From assembly GCA_014281115.1 (NCBI GenBank), contig JACONQ010000001.1, positions 3,534,001 to 3,598,000 of the forward strand: a DNA stretch of 64,000 nucleotides. The letters are read 5' to 3'. A program made the position numbers and the translations under genes. The notes under the pieces are model-generated. The model saw only the letters and a program-made list of their open reading frames with translations, had not been told where the DNA came from and did not search any database. The DNA is from Laburnicola sp. R22_1. Its lineage: Eukaryota > Ascomycota > Dothideomycetes > Pleosporales > Didymosphaeriaceae. This document shows, piece by piece, positions 34,004-44,981 of this stretch. How positions within the stretch are numbered: position 1 is the first letter of the stretch; every line of letters starts with the position of its first letter.

Positions 34004-35542
34004 ATGCTGGTTAGTAGGCCGCGCACCCGAAGACCGGCGCCCAGAGTTAGGACAGGATGCATAACTTGCAAGTACGTTGTGGGCACAAACACTGGATTCA
34101 TGATGTGTTGCTGATGGGAGTTGTAGAGTCCGGCGAGTGAAATGCGGAGAAGAGAAGCCGCATTGCAAAAGGTGAGCTGCCCTACTCACTACGATACATG
34201 ATACATATCTAATCAAGTCAGATGCACTAGTACAGGCCGCAAGTGCGACGGCTATGCCACGACAAGTCTCAACAGTAACAACCACACAGGAGTCTTTCCT
34301 GTGATACAGCTTCGCCGTAGCGTCCCGACCCTGCAATTGGAAGGGAAGGACGAGTTCAATTACTTGGAGTTCTACCATCACTGTGCTGCCCCGTCCATTT
34401 CCAGCGACAATTTTGACAAGGAGTTTTGGTCTCGATCGTGTCTTCAAATGGCCCAATCTGAACCCTCGGTTCGACATGGCCTAGTTGCGCTGGGCTATCT
34501 CAACAGGTCTCAAACGGGCACATTGAAGCACGCTCGCTCCAGTCTGGTAGCCATGTCAGGGCAAGAGACTTTCCTATCACACTATAATAAAGCTGTCAAA
34601 TCCCTGGTCGATCGGATATCTGAAGCTTCTTACACTCCCGAGATTGGCCTTGTTTCTTGCCTAATCTTCGTCTGCATAGAGATACTGCGAGGGAACTATG
34701 ACACGGCAATGTTGCATTACAACAACGGTCTCAGAATCATAAAAACACTCCGAGAAAACCAGACAGTCCGTTCCAGGAAAAGGTTAGGTTCCGATGTAAT
34801 CGAGGAGTCCTTGATACCTCTATTTCATCGACTGCTCACTACGGGGATTATGTACGGTGTGCCCACCGAGCTCGCCATGTCCTTGGTACAAAGGCCATCA
34901 AATACTCCAGGAAGTGCCTTCAGGTCGATTCTAGAAGCCCAGGCAGCCATGCATGAACTTCGGAACCAGGGCCTACTTTTCTTCCGCCATATGGGCGAGA
35001 ACTTTAGACCCATAGAACCCACTGAGGCCAAGTTGTTGGACCAACGAGCTATTCTCCAAGGCCTTGATGACTGGTGGAACGCCCTCGAGGAGTTGGAGCG
35101 TACAACGACGCTGTCGGACGAAGACATCGTCACAGCACACTCGCTCAAGGCGTGCTATTACTGCTCCTACATCCTCGCTGCTTCCATCACCGACACCAAC
35201 CAAACCGCAATCGACAGGCATCTATTCCGCTTCCAGGCCTTGATAAACCACTGCCGGTTCGTCATCGACTCAATAGAACGATCGCCTTCCCCTTCCCCCT
35301 GCGCAAAGTTCACCTTCGAAATAACCGTCATACCTCCCCTCAATATCACGGCTTCACGCTGCCGCTGCCCCACCACTCGCCGCGAAGCCGTCGCCCTTCT
35401 TGAGCGTAACATTCCCCGCGAAGGCCTCTGGGATGCGCATCAACAGGCTATAGTCTTAAGGCGGCTCATCGAAATCGAGGAGAGCGACGTAGATCCCGTG
35501 ATGGGATGGCCTACGGAGAATGCAAGAGTGTTGAGTACGTAA
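34004..35542 (+). CDS. Zn2Cys6 transcription factor
   Basis: Exons 34004-34071, 34127-34171 and 34222-35542 give about 477 aa. Splicing the two short introns assembles a canonical binuclear zinc cluster: GCITCKVRRVKCGEEKPHC continuing to KRCTSTGRKCDGY, with six spaced cysteines near residues 23-50. The rest is a helical regulatory region of the kind found in fungal-specific factors (EFNYLEFYHHCAAPSISS, FWSRSCLQMAQSEPSVRH, GLVSCLIFVCIEILRGNYDT). The target pathway is unknown; neighbours do not form an obvious cluster. The stop at 35540 overlaps a possible donor (gtacgtaag), so a further C-terminal exon reaching about 35765 cannot be excluded. Confidence 0.9.
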
Positions 35543-36034
35543 GCCCCCCGGTCCAACCTACATGTGCCACACACAGCTGGTAGGTAGCTTTGAAGCCACT
35601 ATACTGACTTTTGTACTGCGATGGCTAGGCACAATCGTGCGTGGAGATGTCGACGAGAAGGGAAGATTTTCCGTGTACTTTGCGATGGATATCATGGGCG
35701 AGGGACGGGGTGAAGCTCCTCTGCCTGTGGGCGCTACTATGTGGAGGGAATGGTTTCAGTTGTGAGGTTCCATGACCCCGAACATTGTTTCACCAGAAGC
35801 TACGGATATTGTTTGACGTTGTGTTTGTTCTACTGTAGCCTTCCTTGCACAGTGTTCATGGCTCGCACCTTCCGCACGACCTCTTTGCGCCAAGGACCCA
35901 GGGCTCACGCTCATAAACGCGGCTGCCAGCTGTCTGTCTACCCCTCCTGCCGCCACTCGCTGAATTCAACCTTCCGGAATCCGTGCTATCAACTCAACCG
36001 AGACCTGGCTCGATGGTCGCCAAGTATAATCGCA
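35543..36034. other. intergenic
   Basis: Contains an open frame ending at 35765 that could be an extra 3' exon of the Zn2Cys6 gene. No other feature seen. Confidence 0.4.
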
Positions 36035-36451
36035 ATGGGTACCATGTACAAGCTCACTGATCTGACCGGCTTTGACAACGATTTCTCCTTTCAAGTGGCG
36101 CAACCCTATCCGCCGACGCCAAATACTAGTACAGAGGTAGACGTTGTACGTGCCGCTGCGGATCGCTTGCAGGGTGAGTTTCAAAAACTCTCCATTGCCT
36201 TGGATGCTGGCAAAACCCACGAGGATGCAGAAGCGCCAAATACGGTCACAGTAGGCACAATGCACAAGTTCACTGGTTTGCCCGGCTTTAATAGCGATTT
36301 CTCCTTTCAAGTGGCGCAACCTCAGACTTCGACGCTATATACTAGTACAACAGAGGAAGTCACTGTTGTACGTGCCGCGGCCAATCGATTACAGAGCCAA
36401 TTTCAACAACTCTCCATTGCGTTGGACGCTGGCAAACCCTACGAGGATGCA
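36035..36451 (+). repeat. two tandem copies of an about 200-bp coding unit
   Basis: Copy 1 covers about 36035-36235 and copy 2 about 36254-36451. Shared landmarks are gatttctcctttcaagtggc (36080 and 36294) and the segment encoding SIALDAGK. DNA identity is high in blocks and diverged between them, so the duplication is not recent. Confidence 0.85.
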
Positions 36452-37612
36452 GAATGTACCAAGGGCAGCAATGCAACCATCGAGGACAAGCAGAAAATCA
36501 GCGCTGCGCCACGTGGAGGTTTCCAGAGCCTACCGACCGAACTTAGGGAGAAAATATGGACATAGGCGATGGAAGAACTACCAAAACGCTTCATTATCGA
36601 CGACAGTATTGTTCTCTCCGACCGAGTTTTCCATCCGCATACGCTTCCTAACTTCACATTCATCTGTCGAACCTTCCGGCGTGAAATCATCCGCGCCTGG
36701 GTACGGCGAACTCGATTCGTCTTTGCGTCGGCGGACACAGCACTACACAATAAACTGATCAGATTTCTGTGCCAATTCGAGAATGGCTTAAAGTCGGTTC
36801 GAATGATAGGGTATGCTCGCGTCTCCTGGTGGAACATACACGCACCATCTCAACAATTCCAAGGACTGACCAGCGATCAAGTGGCTCTAGTAGGTCGACC
36901 AATCTATCTGATCATGTGCTGCCCAGCAACCACTAGCATTGTCTTGGGAACATCCATCAGGACATTATTGTATGACCCCTTGAGCGTCGATCAGATTCGC
37001 GATCACTTGTGTTTCCCGGGATTGTTCGATATGGCGAAGCTACGACACGTCGGGGTCATCGGCCTTAACTATGTCCATACTCATCCAGATTGGTACATAG
37101 AATGGGCGGCGAATATCCGGGCCGTGCTGGCGAAGGGTTTCAAGGACAAAGGTCGAAAGGTGGACATACACAGATCCTACTTGGAGACGTATGTTTCGGC
37201 GCGAACGTTCCGTGGGAAGGCTAATCAGTGTCCCATGAGACGATCATCTTGGTATGGTCCGTCTGCAGACGCTACTAGTATATACCCAGAACGTCGGAAT
37301 CAACCTTGGGACAAATATTCTACGTATCTTGGCCATTCAGCATTGGAAATGTATAGTCTGGCAAACAACATCACAGTTCTTTATTTGCGTCAAACTTGCT
37401 TGTATATAGCTCGCTACTATCTCCTCATGGAACGTTTCAAGGGCCCAGCATCCCAAAATCATACAATCTCAACCCACTTCATCATCCGCCTCATGCTCCG
37501 CATCGTCTCCTCGTCATCCATCGCCCTTGCGAGCGAATGGCTCACAAAGCATTCTCCAACATTCTTGTACGTGCCGTTACCAATCGGCCTCAAAACAATC
37601 GGCCCGTCATGA
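36035..37612 (+). pseudogene. 2EXR/F-box-like fungal protein with duplicated N-terminus and one in-frame stop
   Basis: One frame from ATG 36035, interrupted only by TAG at 36563-36565 and continuing at once to 37612. The stop falls inside a family motif (LPTELREKIWT then AMEELPKR), where tyrosine is usual. It may be a real nonsense mutation or a base error, and it is not a RIP-type change. Before it are two about 65-residue tandem copies (36035-36235 and 36254-36451). Each runs from GTM(Y/H)K(L/F)T through DFSFQVAQP to QLSIALDAGK or its variant, and ends EDAE. The downstream part (FICRTFRREIIRAWVRRTRF) resembles the F-box-like families expanded in Pleosporales. Function unknown. The end overlaps the convergent HET gene by about 150 bp, so the true 3' end is uncertain. 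Confidence 0.6.
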
Positions 37613-39888
37613 GCTGCGGGTCGGAATACAACATCGCCTTTCTCGGGCTTGATACAACTAGGGCAGACTCCGAGGCCAAAGCCAGGTACGATGAAGAAGT
37701 TGAATCTCTTAGTGCCGATCCACGCCTGGATCTCCTTCATCGAGGCCTCACGACCATCCTCAGATGAATGAGCGCCGTGAGTAGCGGCTTTCATGCGTTC
37801 TTTCAAAGATGGTGACCACGTCTGGGTATCGAATGCGATCATCAGCGCGTCCCACCATTTGGACAGAGTAATATTGCTGTGCTTTTCGGCGGACGAATTG
37901 TCCTTGGTGGCAGCCTCGATGACTTGTTCAATGGTGCGCCCGTCGCGCAACATAGTCTCTTCTGCAGGTCCGCCAGATGCGCCTATTCCAAACAAGTCGT
38001 TTTCCCCGATGAGTCTGACTAGAAACTGGAGGATACGGCTACCGATAACTCCTTCCTCATCCACGAGAATCGTACCGTCCTGTTTGAATTTCATGGTATG
38101 GATGGGCTCGCTGAGATCCGTCTCGTAGTCAAATAATGAGTTTTGAGTTCCTTCGCTGCTGCGGAAGACGAATCGGAAGTACTGGCTTAGTATATCTGTA
38201 CCATGAGCGGCTAGTCTCACGAAGTTTACGAATTGGTCTTGGAAGGAGGGAGTTGGGCCGTCGTCTTCATTACCATCGGCTTTGACAGGATAAGGGAAAA
38301 TGTTGCCATCATACACGGCGCAGATCTCACCGATTTTCATCCCTCGGAGCTTAAGGACACGACTGTCTTCGGAGAATCTGACTAAGCTCTTGAAATCTTC
38401 GTCAGTGAATGTGGGCTGCGTTCCCTGGTGACGCTCATCCAACCAAACATGCGACTGACTCGACTTGTTGTTCGTCAGAGAACTGCGCCAGTCGGGCACC
38501 CAGCTCGGTAGATCCAAGACCACCTTATCGACGCTAAGTTTTTCGAACTGCAAGCGTAAGAAGCCCTCATATGCCGAATCCCCATGCGAATGAGTCGTCA
38601 ATACCGTGAGCTCCCGATGCGTGGATACCATGTAACGAGCAGCTCTAGTATACACTTCTTCAGTGCTAAGATGATAATTGGGGCAAAGAAGCTCCGCATT
38701 TGGACCATCATCAGCGACGAATCCCCACAGGGCAAAAATCTTGTCTCTCGCATCGGTAGCATTGAAACTAGAAAAGGAGACGAGGAGTTTGAGCGGGAGC
38801 GTCGGCGCAGGTACAGCTGGGGAGTCGTGTTCGCGGACCTTGACGAGGGCCACCATCATGCTCCAGTACGGATTGGTATTCAGTATCCGCCGGTCAAACG
38901 GGGTCGTCATGAACTCGCCGGGATTCCAATGCGAAGTCCTACTAGACCCCTTCCCACCCCCAAAGATAGCGTGGTACTCGGCCGCAGCTTGCAAGACGTG
39001 CCACGTCTTTGCGGCTCGGATGAAATTCGCGAGCGTCGTCGACGCAGCGCCGCTCTGAACCCGGACTTTCCGTCCAAACGCGAGCTCCTGGAAGATCCAC
39101 GCTCGCGTCCAGAACGTAGCCAAGCCCATGACGATGTAATCGCGCACTCTGGGCTCAGGTCGCCCGTCAGCACCATCGGGTTCGAACCACTCGTCCAGCG
39201 AAGCGCGCGCCGCGTCGAGCACTTTATCCCACGCAGGGATCTTCTCGCCGTCGGGCCCATCGTAATACTGATCCGACCGTCTCTCCTCGGCAGGCACATT
39301 GGACCTGTAGCACCACTGGAACCAACGCTCTTCAAAGTGGGCATTCCCAAATGCCGCGAGGCGGTCGAGGACGTGGAAGCCGACGCCGTACGTCTGCGAA
39401 TCGGGACCCAGCCAGGCTATGACTTCGTCAGCCTCGCGGTAGATTTCAGACATCATGGCCACTTGCGATCCTCGCTCTTCGCTGTCTTGCTGGTTGATGC
39501 AAATGGCGTCAATCCAGATGGTCAGGATGGCCTCAGTGTCGGCCACTTGCCACAACGCAGCCAAAGCGCTCTCTTGCAGATGATCAATCGGCGTCCTCGG
39601 TTCAGCGTGCGTGCCGCTCTTGTTGGCGAGTTGGATGCCCTTCCCGATCAAGGCTGGGTCGTATACGGGGGTGTGGTCGAACCAGACGTAGGAGAGGGTT
39701 TTGTAGGGGAGGTGTGTGGGGTCTAGGAGGCTCACTTTGACCATGCGGGTGAGGAGGGATTCTTTGCCGTCTTGGATCTGCTTTTTGGCTTGGAGGAGGC
39801 GGATTTCGCGCTTGGCTGGGTCCAGTGCTGGTGGGGAGATGTCGGACGCTGCGCGGCTTGTTGGGTTTGATTCGTCTGGTGGGTCCAT
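37459..39888 (-). CDS. HET (heterokaryon incompatibility) domain protein
   Basis: Single exon, 809 aa. The HET domain occupies about residues 60-280: LPYKTLSYVWFD, then WIDAICINQQDSEERGSQVA and EIYREADEVIAWLGPDS, all hallmark blocks. HET proteins trigger cell death when genetically different hyphae fuse and are rapidly evolving. The C-terminal half contains no further domain that I recognise. An acidic, Ser-rich stretch occurs near TKDNSSAEKHS. Start ATG 39888 precedes MDPPDESNPTSRA. The 3' end overlaps the convergent F-box-like frame. Confidence 0.92.
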   Translation of the reverse strand: MDPPDESNPTSRAASDISPPALDPAKREIRLLQAKKQIQDGKESLLTRMVKVSLLDPTHLPYKTLSYVWFDHTPVYDPALIGKGIQLANKSGTHAEPRTPIDHLQESALAALWQVADTEAILTIWIDAICINQQDSEERGSQVAMMSEIYREADEVIAWLGPDSQTYGVGFHVLDRLAAFGNAHFEERWFQWCYRSNVPAEERRSDQYYDGPDGEKIPAWDKVLDAARASLDEWFEPDGADGRPEPRVRDYIVMGLATFWTRAWIFQELAFGRKVRVQSGAASTTLANFIRAAKTWHVLQAAAEYHAIFGGGKGSSRTSHWNPGEFMTTPFDRRILNTNPYWSMMVALVKVREHDSPAVPAPTLPLKLLVSFSSFNATDARDKIFALWGFVADDGPNAELLCPNYHLSTEEVYTRAARYMVSTHRELTVLTTHSHGDSAYEGFLRLQFEKLSVDKVVLDLPSWVPDWRSSLTNNKSSQSHVWLDERHQGTQPTFTDEDFKSLVRFSEDSRVLKLRGMKIGEICAVYDGNIFPYPVKADGNEDDGPTPSFQDQFVNFVRLAAHGTDILSQYFRFVFRSSEGTQNSLFDYETDLSEPIHTMKFKQDGTILVDEEGVIGSRILQFLVRLIGENDLFGIGASGGPAEETMLRDGRTIEQVIEAATKDNSSAEKHSNITLSKWWDALMIAFDTQTWSPSLKERMKAATHGAHSSEDGREASMKEIQAWIGTKRFNFFIVPGFGLGVCPSCIKPEKGDVVFRPAAHDGPIVLRPIGNGTYKNVGECFVSHSLARAMDDEETMRSMRRMMKWVEIV

Positions 39889-40337
39889 GGGGTGGGTGGT
39901 GGGGTGGGGATTGTATACTAAGACGCGGATTGTTGGCTGCTGTGAGACTGAAGAGTTATTTTGTGCTGTTAGCTAGGTAATTTACGGTGGTCTCGACAAG
40001 ATGGTGTATGTAGACGTGTCGGGAGAAACGCCACCTAGACAGTACTGGCACGCGCTGCAGCAGGCGACTTTTGAAAGTAAATCTGTATCTTTTAATAAGT
40101 CACGCTGGGAATTTTCCGAGGCCCTCATACAGTTAAAACGAGATGCGCGGCCCCCAAAAAAAGATCGGGAGTGATCTGGGCCTGAAACGGAAGCGAGGCG
40201 CAGCGTACGTCTCGTGCGGAGATCGGCGACGGGGCCGCTATACTTGAACACGTGTAGAAATCTCATTCAACGTTGACTTTAATTGTAAGGCTTGGACGTA
40301 GATATTTTATACGTGTTTCCTTCGTTGCCCCCCATTT
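39889..40337. other. intergenic
   Basis: 449 bp with no coding signal; holds the HET gene promoter and the 3' UTR of the GMC oxidoreductase gene. Confidence 0.55.
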
Positions 40338-42501
40338 CTACTTGCTCGTCGGCGCCTTGAGTGCGAGGATCCTCTCCGCAGCACGCTCCGCGGCGATGAT
40401 GATAGCAGCAGATGGATTGCCCGTCGTCATTCCCGGGAAAATAGACGCATCGACTACGAACAAGTTATCCGTCCCATACACCTTTGTGTCAAGGTCAACG
40501 ACCGCGGTGCCACCAGTGCGTCCGTCGTCGGTGCCGATCTTACACGAGCCCGTCCAGTGGTTTGAACCGCGGATTTGCGGCAGAGCGGGAATCTACAATC
40601 GGTCAGTCAGTATGGCATTACAGCACTAGGCGGAAGGAAGGAAGTGGGGGGCATTACGGAGTTGATGAAGGAAGCGGTAGTCTGGTTTGCTTTGGGTGCG
40701 ATCCAGGTTAGGCCTGGGACTTTGTCTAGCACGCCTCGCATGTATTCGAGGCCTTGGATGACGGCATCTTTGTCGGTGGCGTTGCGGAGGTAAGGGGCGG
40801 TTGCGACGCGTGTGTTCAGCTGAGGTGTGATGTCTAAGCGGCCACGCGAGATGGCTCCGTTACCTAGGTACTGCGTGATGGTCATGGCCGCTATGAAGTG
40901 TCAGATCCATCACGGATGGATGTATGCGGAGTAAGGGCGGAAGAAGCTTACTAGGCGTGTTGCCCTCGATACGGGCTTGCCACTGGATGTGGCGCGTGAT
41001 GCCATCCGATGGTGTAACTTGCTGCCAAATCTGAAGATGGGTGAGCATAATCGTATAGCAAATGATGCTTGTGTGCTTACGATTGGCCCAAGGTTAGGCG
41101 CCACTTGGGCCAGTATACCCGTTCTGTTATCTAATAACCGTTAGTTTGATAGCAAAGTCTGTCTAGCAGGCGACCTACTTAGGTATGCATCTGCATCGGC
41201 TTCGACCGGGTCGTTGTATGCCGCGTAGAAATCGTAGAAGACAATATCGGGATGCGCAATCTGGATATCAGTCTGGGTAAAGGTAAGTTATCTGGTAGTT
41301 TCACGTTGTTGAACATACTTACGCCGACGTGGTCATCCAAGTTGTAGCCAACCGGGAGGTTGATCCATTGATCTTGCGAGATCATGGTAGCGCCGTCAAG
41401 TGCAGAGCCTTTCACAACGGTCAACGCATCGGTTGGACCGATACCACCTACTCATATTTAGTGCTTGCGCTTGAACCTTTTCTCTCGAGACTCACTCCTG
41501 AAAAGCAGCTTCGCCGACCCAAAGGTGCCAGCAGAGACTATGACGCGACCAGTACCCGGTGTGACACTGACAATACCAGACTTTCCGGGTCCGACAGATC
41601 CTGATTTGGGGCATTCCAACTCCACACCGGTAACATGTCCCTTTGTTCTCACCAGTCTCCTGGCGTTTGTGTTCGTCCACAGGGTGAACTTAGTGCGAGC
41701 AGCCGCAGTCTCAAGATACGTTCTCAGGGGACCTTGTCTTTCCGCGTTCTCGATGAAGAAAGTGGCATGTCCGTATGTGAGATTCTTCTGGTCTGGGTGA
41801 TCGTTTGGAATGACTTGTTTGAATCCAGCGGCGTCCAGGCCTTTCGATATCTGATTGAACCCTTGCTGGAGGTAGAGTTTCCCGTCCGTGGATGGAACGG
41901 TCGTCTGGAGTACATGTCAATATGTCGTCTTACACCTCAAGCGCTAAACCTACTCCGGGTATCCTTTCGAAGACCTTCTCGGTCGACTTCTGCATGTCAC
42001 TGTTCTTCCAACCGGTCGGGAAGTTGCGGTCCCAATCTGCGGGGTGTGGCTTCCACCACAACGCACTGTTGACTGCAACACCGCCACCCAATACACTGAA
42101 TATTCCAAGTCAGCAGAGTGTCTTTGCTAAGCAAGGGACGCTGTTATGCGCTGCAACACTCACCAGCCTGCCATAACGCCAGTGTCCTCACAAGCAACCC
42201 CAGTACCATTGCGCCAGATCTGATTAAAAAGCCCAGGAACATCAAATCGGGTCAAGTTCGTGCCTTCAAGCCACGCCGGCTTCATAGAACCATTCCATCG
42301 CCCACTAGACGGCGGGCCCTTCTCGACAAGCAGCACCGAGTGGCCCGCCTCGCTCAAGCGATCCGCAATTGGAATGCCACCAGCCCCAGACCCGATGACT
42401 ATGTAGTCATATGTCGTGTTTGTATCGACCGCGGAGCATTGAGCCTGAGCCAAATGGAAGAATGATGCCGCTGCCGCAGCGAGAACAAGAGCCCGCGCCA
42501 T
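40338..42501 (-). CDS. secreted GMC oxidoreductase, cellobiose dehydrogenase flavodomain-like (AA3)
   Basis: Multi-exon gene of about nine exons; the first are 42164-42501, 41942/41950-42095 (left border uncertain) and 41496-41904. The product starts with a signal peptide (MARALVLAAAAASFFHLAQA) followed directly by the FAD-binding YIVIGSGAGGIPIADRL. Later blocks include CVLGGGVAVNSALWW, VIVSAGTFGSAKLLF, INLPVGYNLDDHVG and GSNHWTGSCKIG with the catalytic His. The C-terminal FAD motif is VVDASIFPGMTTGNPSAAI. Order and spacing match the dehydrogenase domain of cellobiose dehydrogenase. There is no cytochrome b domain in front. It probably oxidises a sugar or alcohol outside the cell and feeds electrons to lytic polysaccharide monooxygenases or quinones, but substrate is not predictable. 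Confidence 0.87.
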
Positions 42502-43552
42502 GGTAAGATCTGGATGAGAATCGCAACAGATCGATGGCAGTGGCTGAAGAGAATATAAGGTTGCTGCAATCCGGGGTATATAGAACGGCTCCAGGCTTTT
42601 GTGGGGTAGAGCCGATTCTCCGGTCCTGGACCGTGGGGATATTGCATACGGCATTTAGCCACGCGCAGTATCCTGGCTCCTTGCGGTTATATGCCATCAC
42701 CTGAGCTGCTGGACTACCTATAATTGGCTTTGCACCCTGTGGTGTTATTGCCTCTGTTTAAATGGAATTGGGAGTTTCCTTTGGTGGTCTTGGCCCCGCA
42801 AAGAAAGGATCGAGTCTTGTGTCAGTTCAATTAAGTGTAAAGACCCGGAGCGCAGGAGGCGAATGCCTGACGTGATATAGATCGGGACTAGACTGCAGTC
42901 TGGGTCCAGACTGCTTCTTTGGTGTTTACGATGCCATGATTGCTGGAAGAACATCGACAAATTGAAGGAAGTCTTCTGATCAAGCGTGAACTTAATGATT
43001 GTTGCAGACAAAGACCTCGAATCTATTCGTTTAATCTCGCTATTAGCGATATATGTCGTTTCGTCGGCGCCTTATTCTAGATAAGACATGACCGGCTTGT
43101 GTGTGTCATCAGGGCAACCGTACCTTGCAAGCAAGGTGAGAGTTGGGCGTCGCGAAAGCAGAATAAGGATATTTGCGGCAGTGAAGTGAGATATTTAAAG
43201 AAAGTAGAGTGGAGTAAAAAAAAATAAGTGAAGTAGAGTTGAAGTAAGAGAGAGTGGAATGAATGAATGAAAATGGAGTGAACAAGGAAAACATATCTTA
43301 CTGCGTTATCGCTAGTCCCACTTAGCGTCTCTGCGGCTCTCCTCTCGCTCTGCGCTACTATTCTAAAGACTTTCAGTGCTTATTCCGCACTGGAGATAAA
43401 AGCATGGAACAATTGCCGACAGAAGCGAAGATGAACGAGCACGTTCTGGAGGACACGCCGGTGCGACGCTTGATGAGCACACAAAGGAGCCCAGAGGAGG
43501 CGCGTCTCAACATGTTAGCCTTCTGTCGCGTATTGAGAAGACAGGATACTAA
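42502..43552. other. intergenic
   Basis: About 1 kb. 43190-43290 holds purine-rich imperfect repeats of gtagagtggagt/gaagtag and gaatgaatgaat type. No gene supported, though the ATG at 43404 opens a short frame that might be a first exon of the next locus. Confidence 0.45.
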
Positions 43553-44207
43553 GCATACGTAGGACAAACCGGAACGGGCGTGACTCACCTTCGCCTGCCA
43601 GCCGAGTTGAGGAACAAAACATACGACTATGTCCTCGCTGTCGACTCGGGTTACCGCTGTACCTCGCGTACCCTTGAATTCACCAAGAGCAAGCACGCGT
43701 TGGCACTATTGGGTGTTTGTCGACAGACATATGAGGAGACCAAGACATTGCCGTGCAAATTGAATGTTTTCTGGTTCCCTGGATTGGAGACGCTACATAA
43801 ATGGGTAACGGTAGGCGCGGTCCACGGTCGGAGTCTGCAAGACGGTCGGATGATGATCGATTTTGACCCTGTTTCATATCTCACTCCATCGGTGCATGCG
43901 GTGGGTGTCGAGCTTAACAGCTGCTTGAATCCTCAGCATTGCTTCAGCTGGTTCTGGACACACGGCGACCTCCTCCGCATCAAATGCCTTCAACATCTAC
44001 CTCAGATGCGACGACTCTTACATCCGAGCTATGGGAAATACATTCCGTGACGAGGTGTTGAAGGCTGACATCAAGGCGTGCAAATCCATACTCCAGTCAC
44101 TAGTGGATCAGATCAAGGTTCTTCTGCCTGACGTCCAAGTCACCACGGATTTGGTCCGGCTCGACCCCACTGCTGATTTCGGCGGCGGGCCATATGCAGT
44201 CGGCTAG
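43553..44207 (+). pseudogene. F-box/2EXR-like gene fragment with apparent frameshift
   Basis: The frame at 43553-44050 encodes LRLPAELRNKTYDYVLAVD, then GVCRQTYEETKTLPCKLN and DPVSYLTPSVHAVGVELN, the layout of Pleosporalean F-box-like proteins. There is no ATG in this frame; a branch-like TACTAAG and acceptor at 43550-43562 suggest an upstream exon that I could not place. Near 43980-44040 coding character moves to the next frame (RAMGNTFRDEVLKADIK, then VTTDLVRLDPTADFGGG) and ends at TAG 44205-44207. A missed intron or a one-base indel would explain this. Function unknown. Confidence 0.45.
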
Positions 44208-44981
44208 CGTTCAAGTCATTCCAGTTAAGACGCGCATGATTGAAGTCGCCAATGATGTTGGCTCTCCGGGTGTGACGACTCCACGGTAAGCTAAGATGAT
44301 GGGCATAACGACCTAAGCTCATGTTATATGCAGGCCGTTTATTTCTTCAGTTGCCATATCAGGAAGTAGTCGATGAGAGGTAGTTCCTAGGTAGGAAAAG
44401 TGGACATCTGGAGAAAGGTGGGGTGGAAAGTTACCTAGGCACCATGTACGGGCAGGGCATGGCTATTTCACCCAATTGAACGAATTAAATTAATGCATGC
44501 TGTCTATTCCTGCTGGCAGTGTCGTCTCTTATTCGCCTATGGGACACACTGGACAGAAAGGTAGGGCGGGGACGGCGCGGTTATCCGCGGGCCGAGCATG
44601 CCAAGAGATTGCCGATCGGCATACTGCGACTGTAATTTTGGATGAGTCATTCATTTAAAACGTCCCTCGCGCACACATAGCAAGAATATACACTGCAATA
44701 CCCTGATATGTGAAATTTTAAGCGCAGCTTCCCCGACTGTAGAAGGCACTGCTGCTTAATTTTTATATCATATAATACTTACTAATTGCTGAAGGCGAGG
44801 GAGACATCATAGTGCTCACTACAGTGCCTCATTGAATCGAGCTCCTTCCTAAACCCGCCCCTCCAGAAAAAATATAAGCGAGTCGAACTTTCGAACGTGC
44901 GACAACCGACATCTGGACTTCTTTTCGCACCTCTTCTGCGTGTTTCAAGCCGCTAGCAATCTTCACGCAAAGGCATTCATC
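44208..44981. other. intergenic
   Basis: No gene seen; contains the MFS gene promoter with AT-rich text at 44640-44790. Confidence 0.5.

Noticed and set aside
36500..36566. Intron ending at the TAG stop of the F-box-like gene
   Set aside because: It would remove the conserved LPTELREKIW motif, and no good donor keeps the frame.
38584..39726. 380-codon plus-strand frame
   Set aside because: Antisense shadow of the HET-domain gene.
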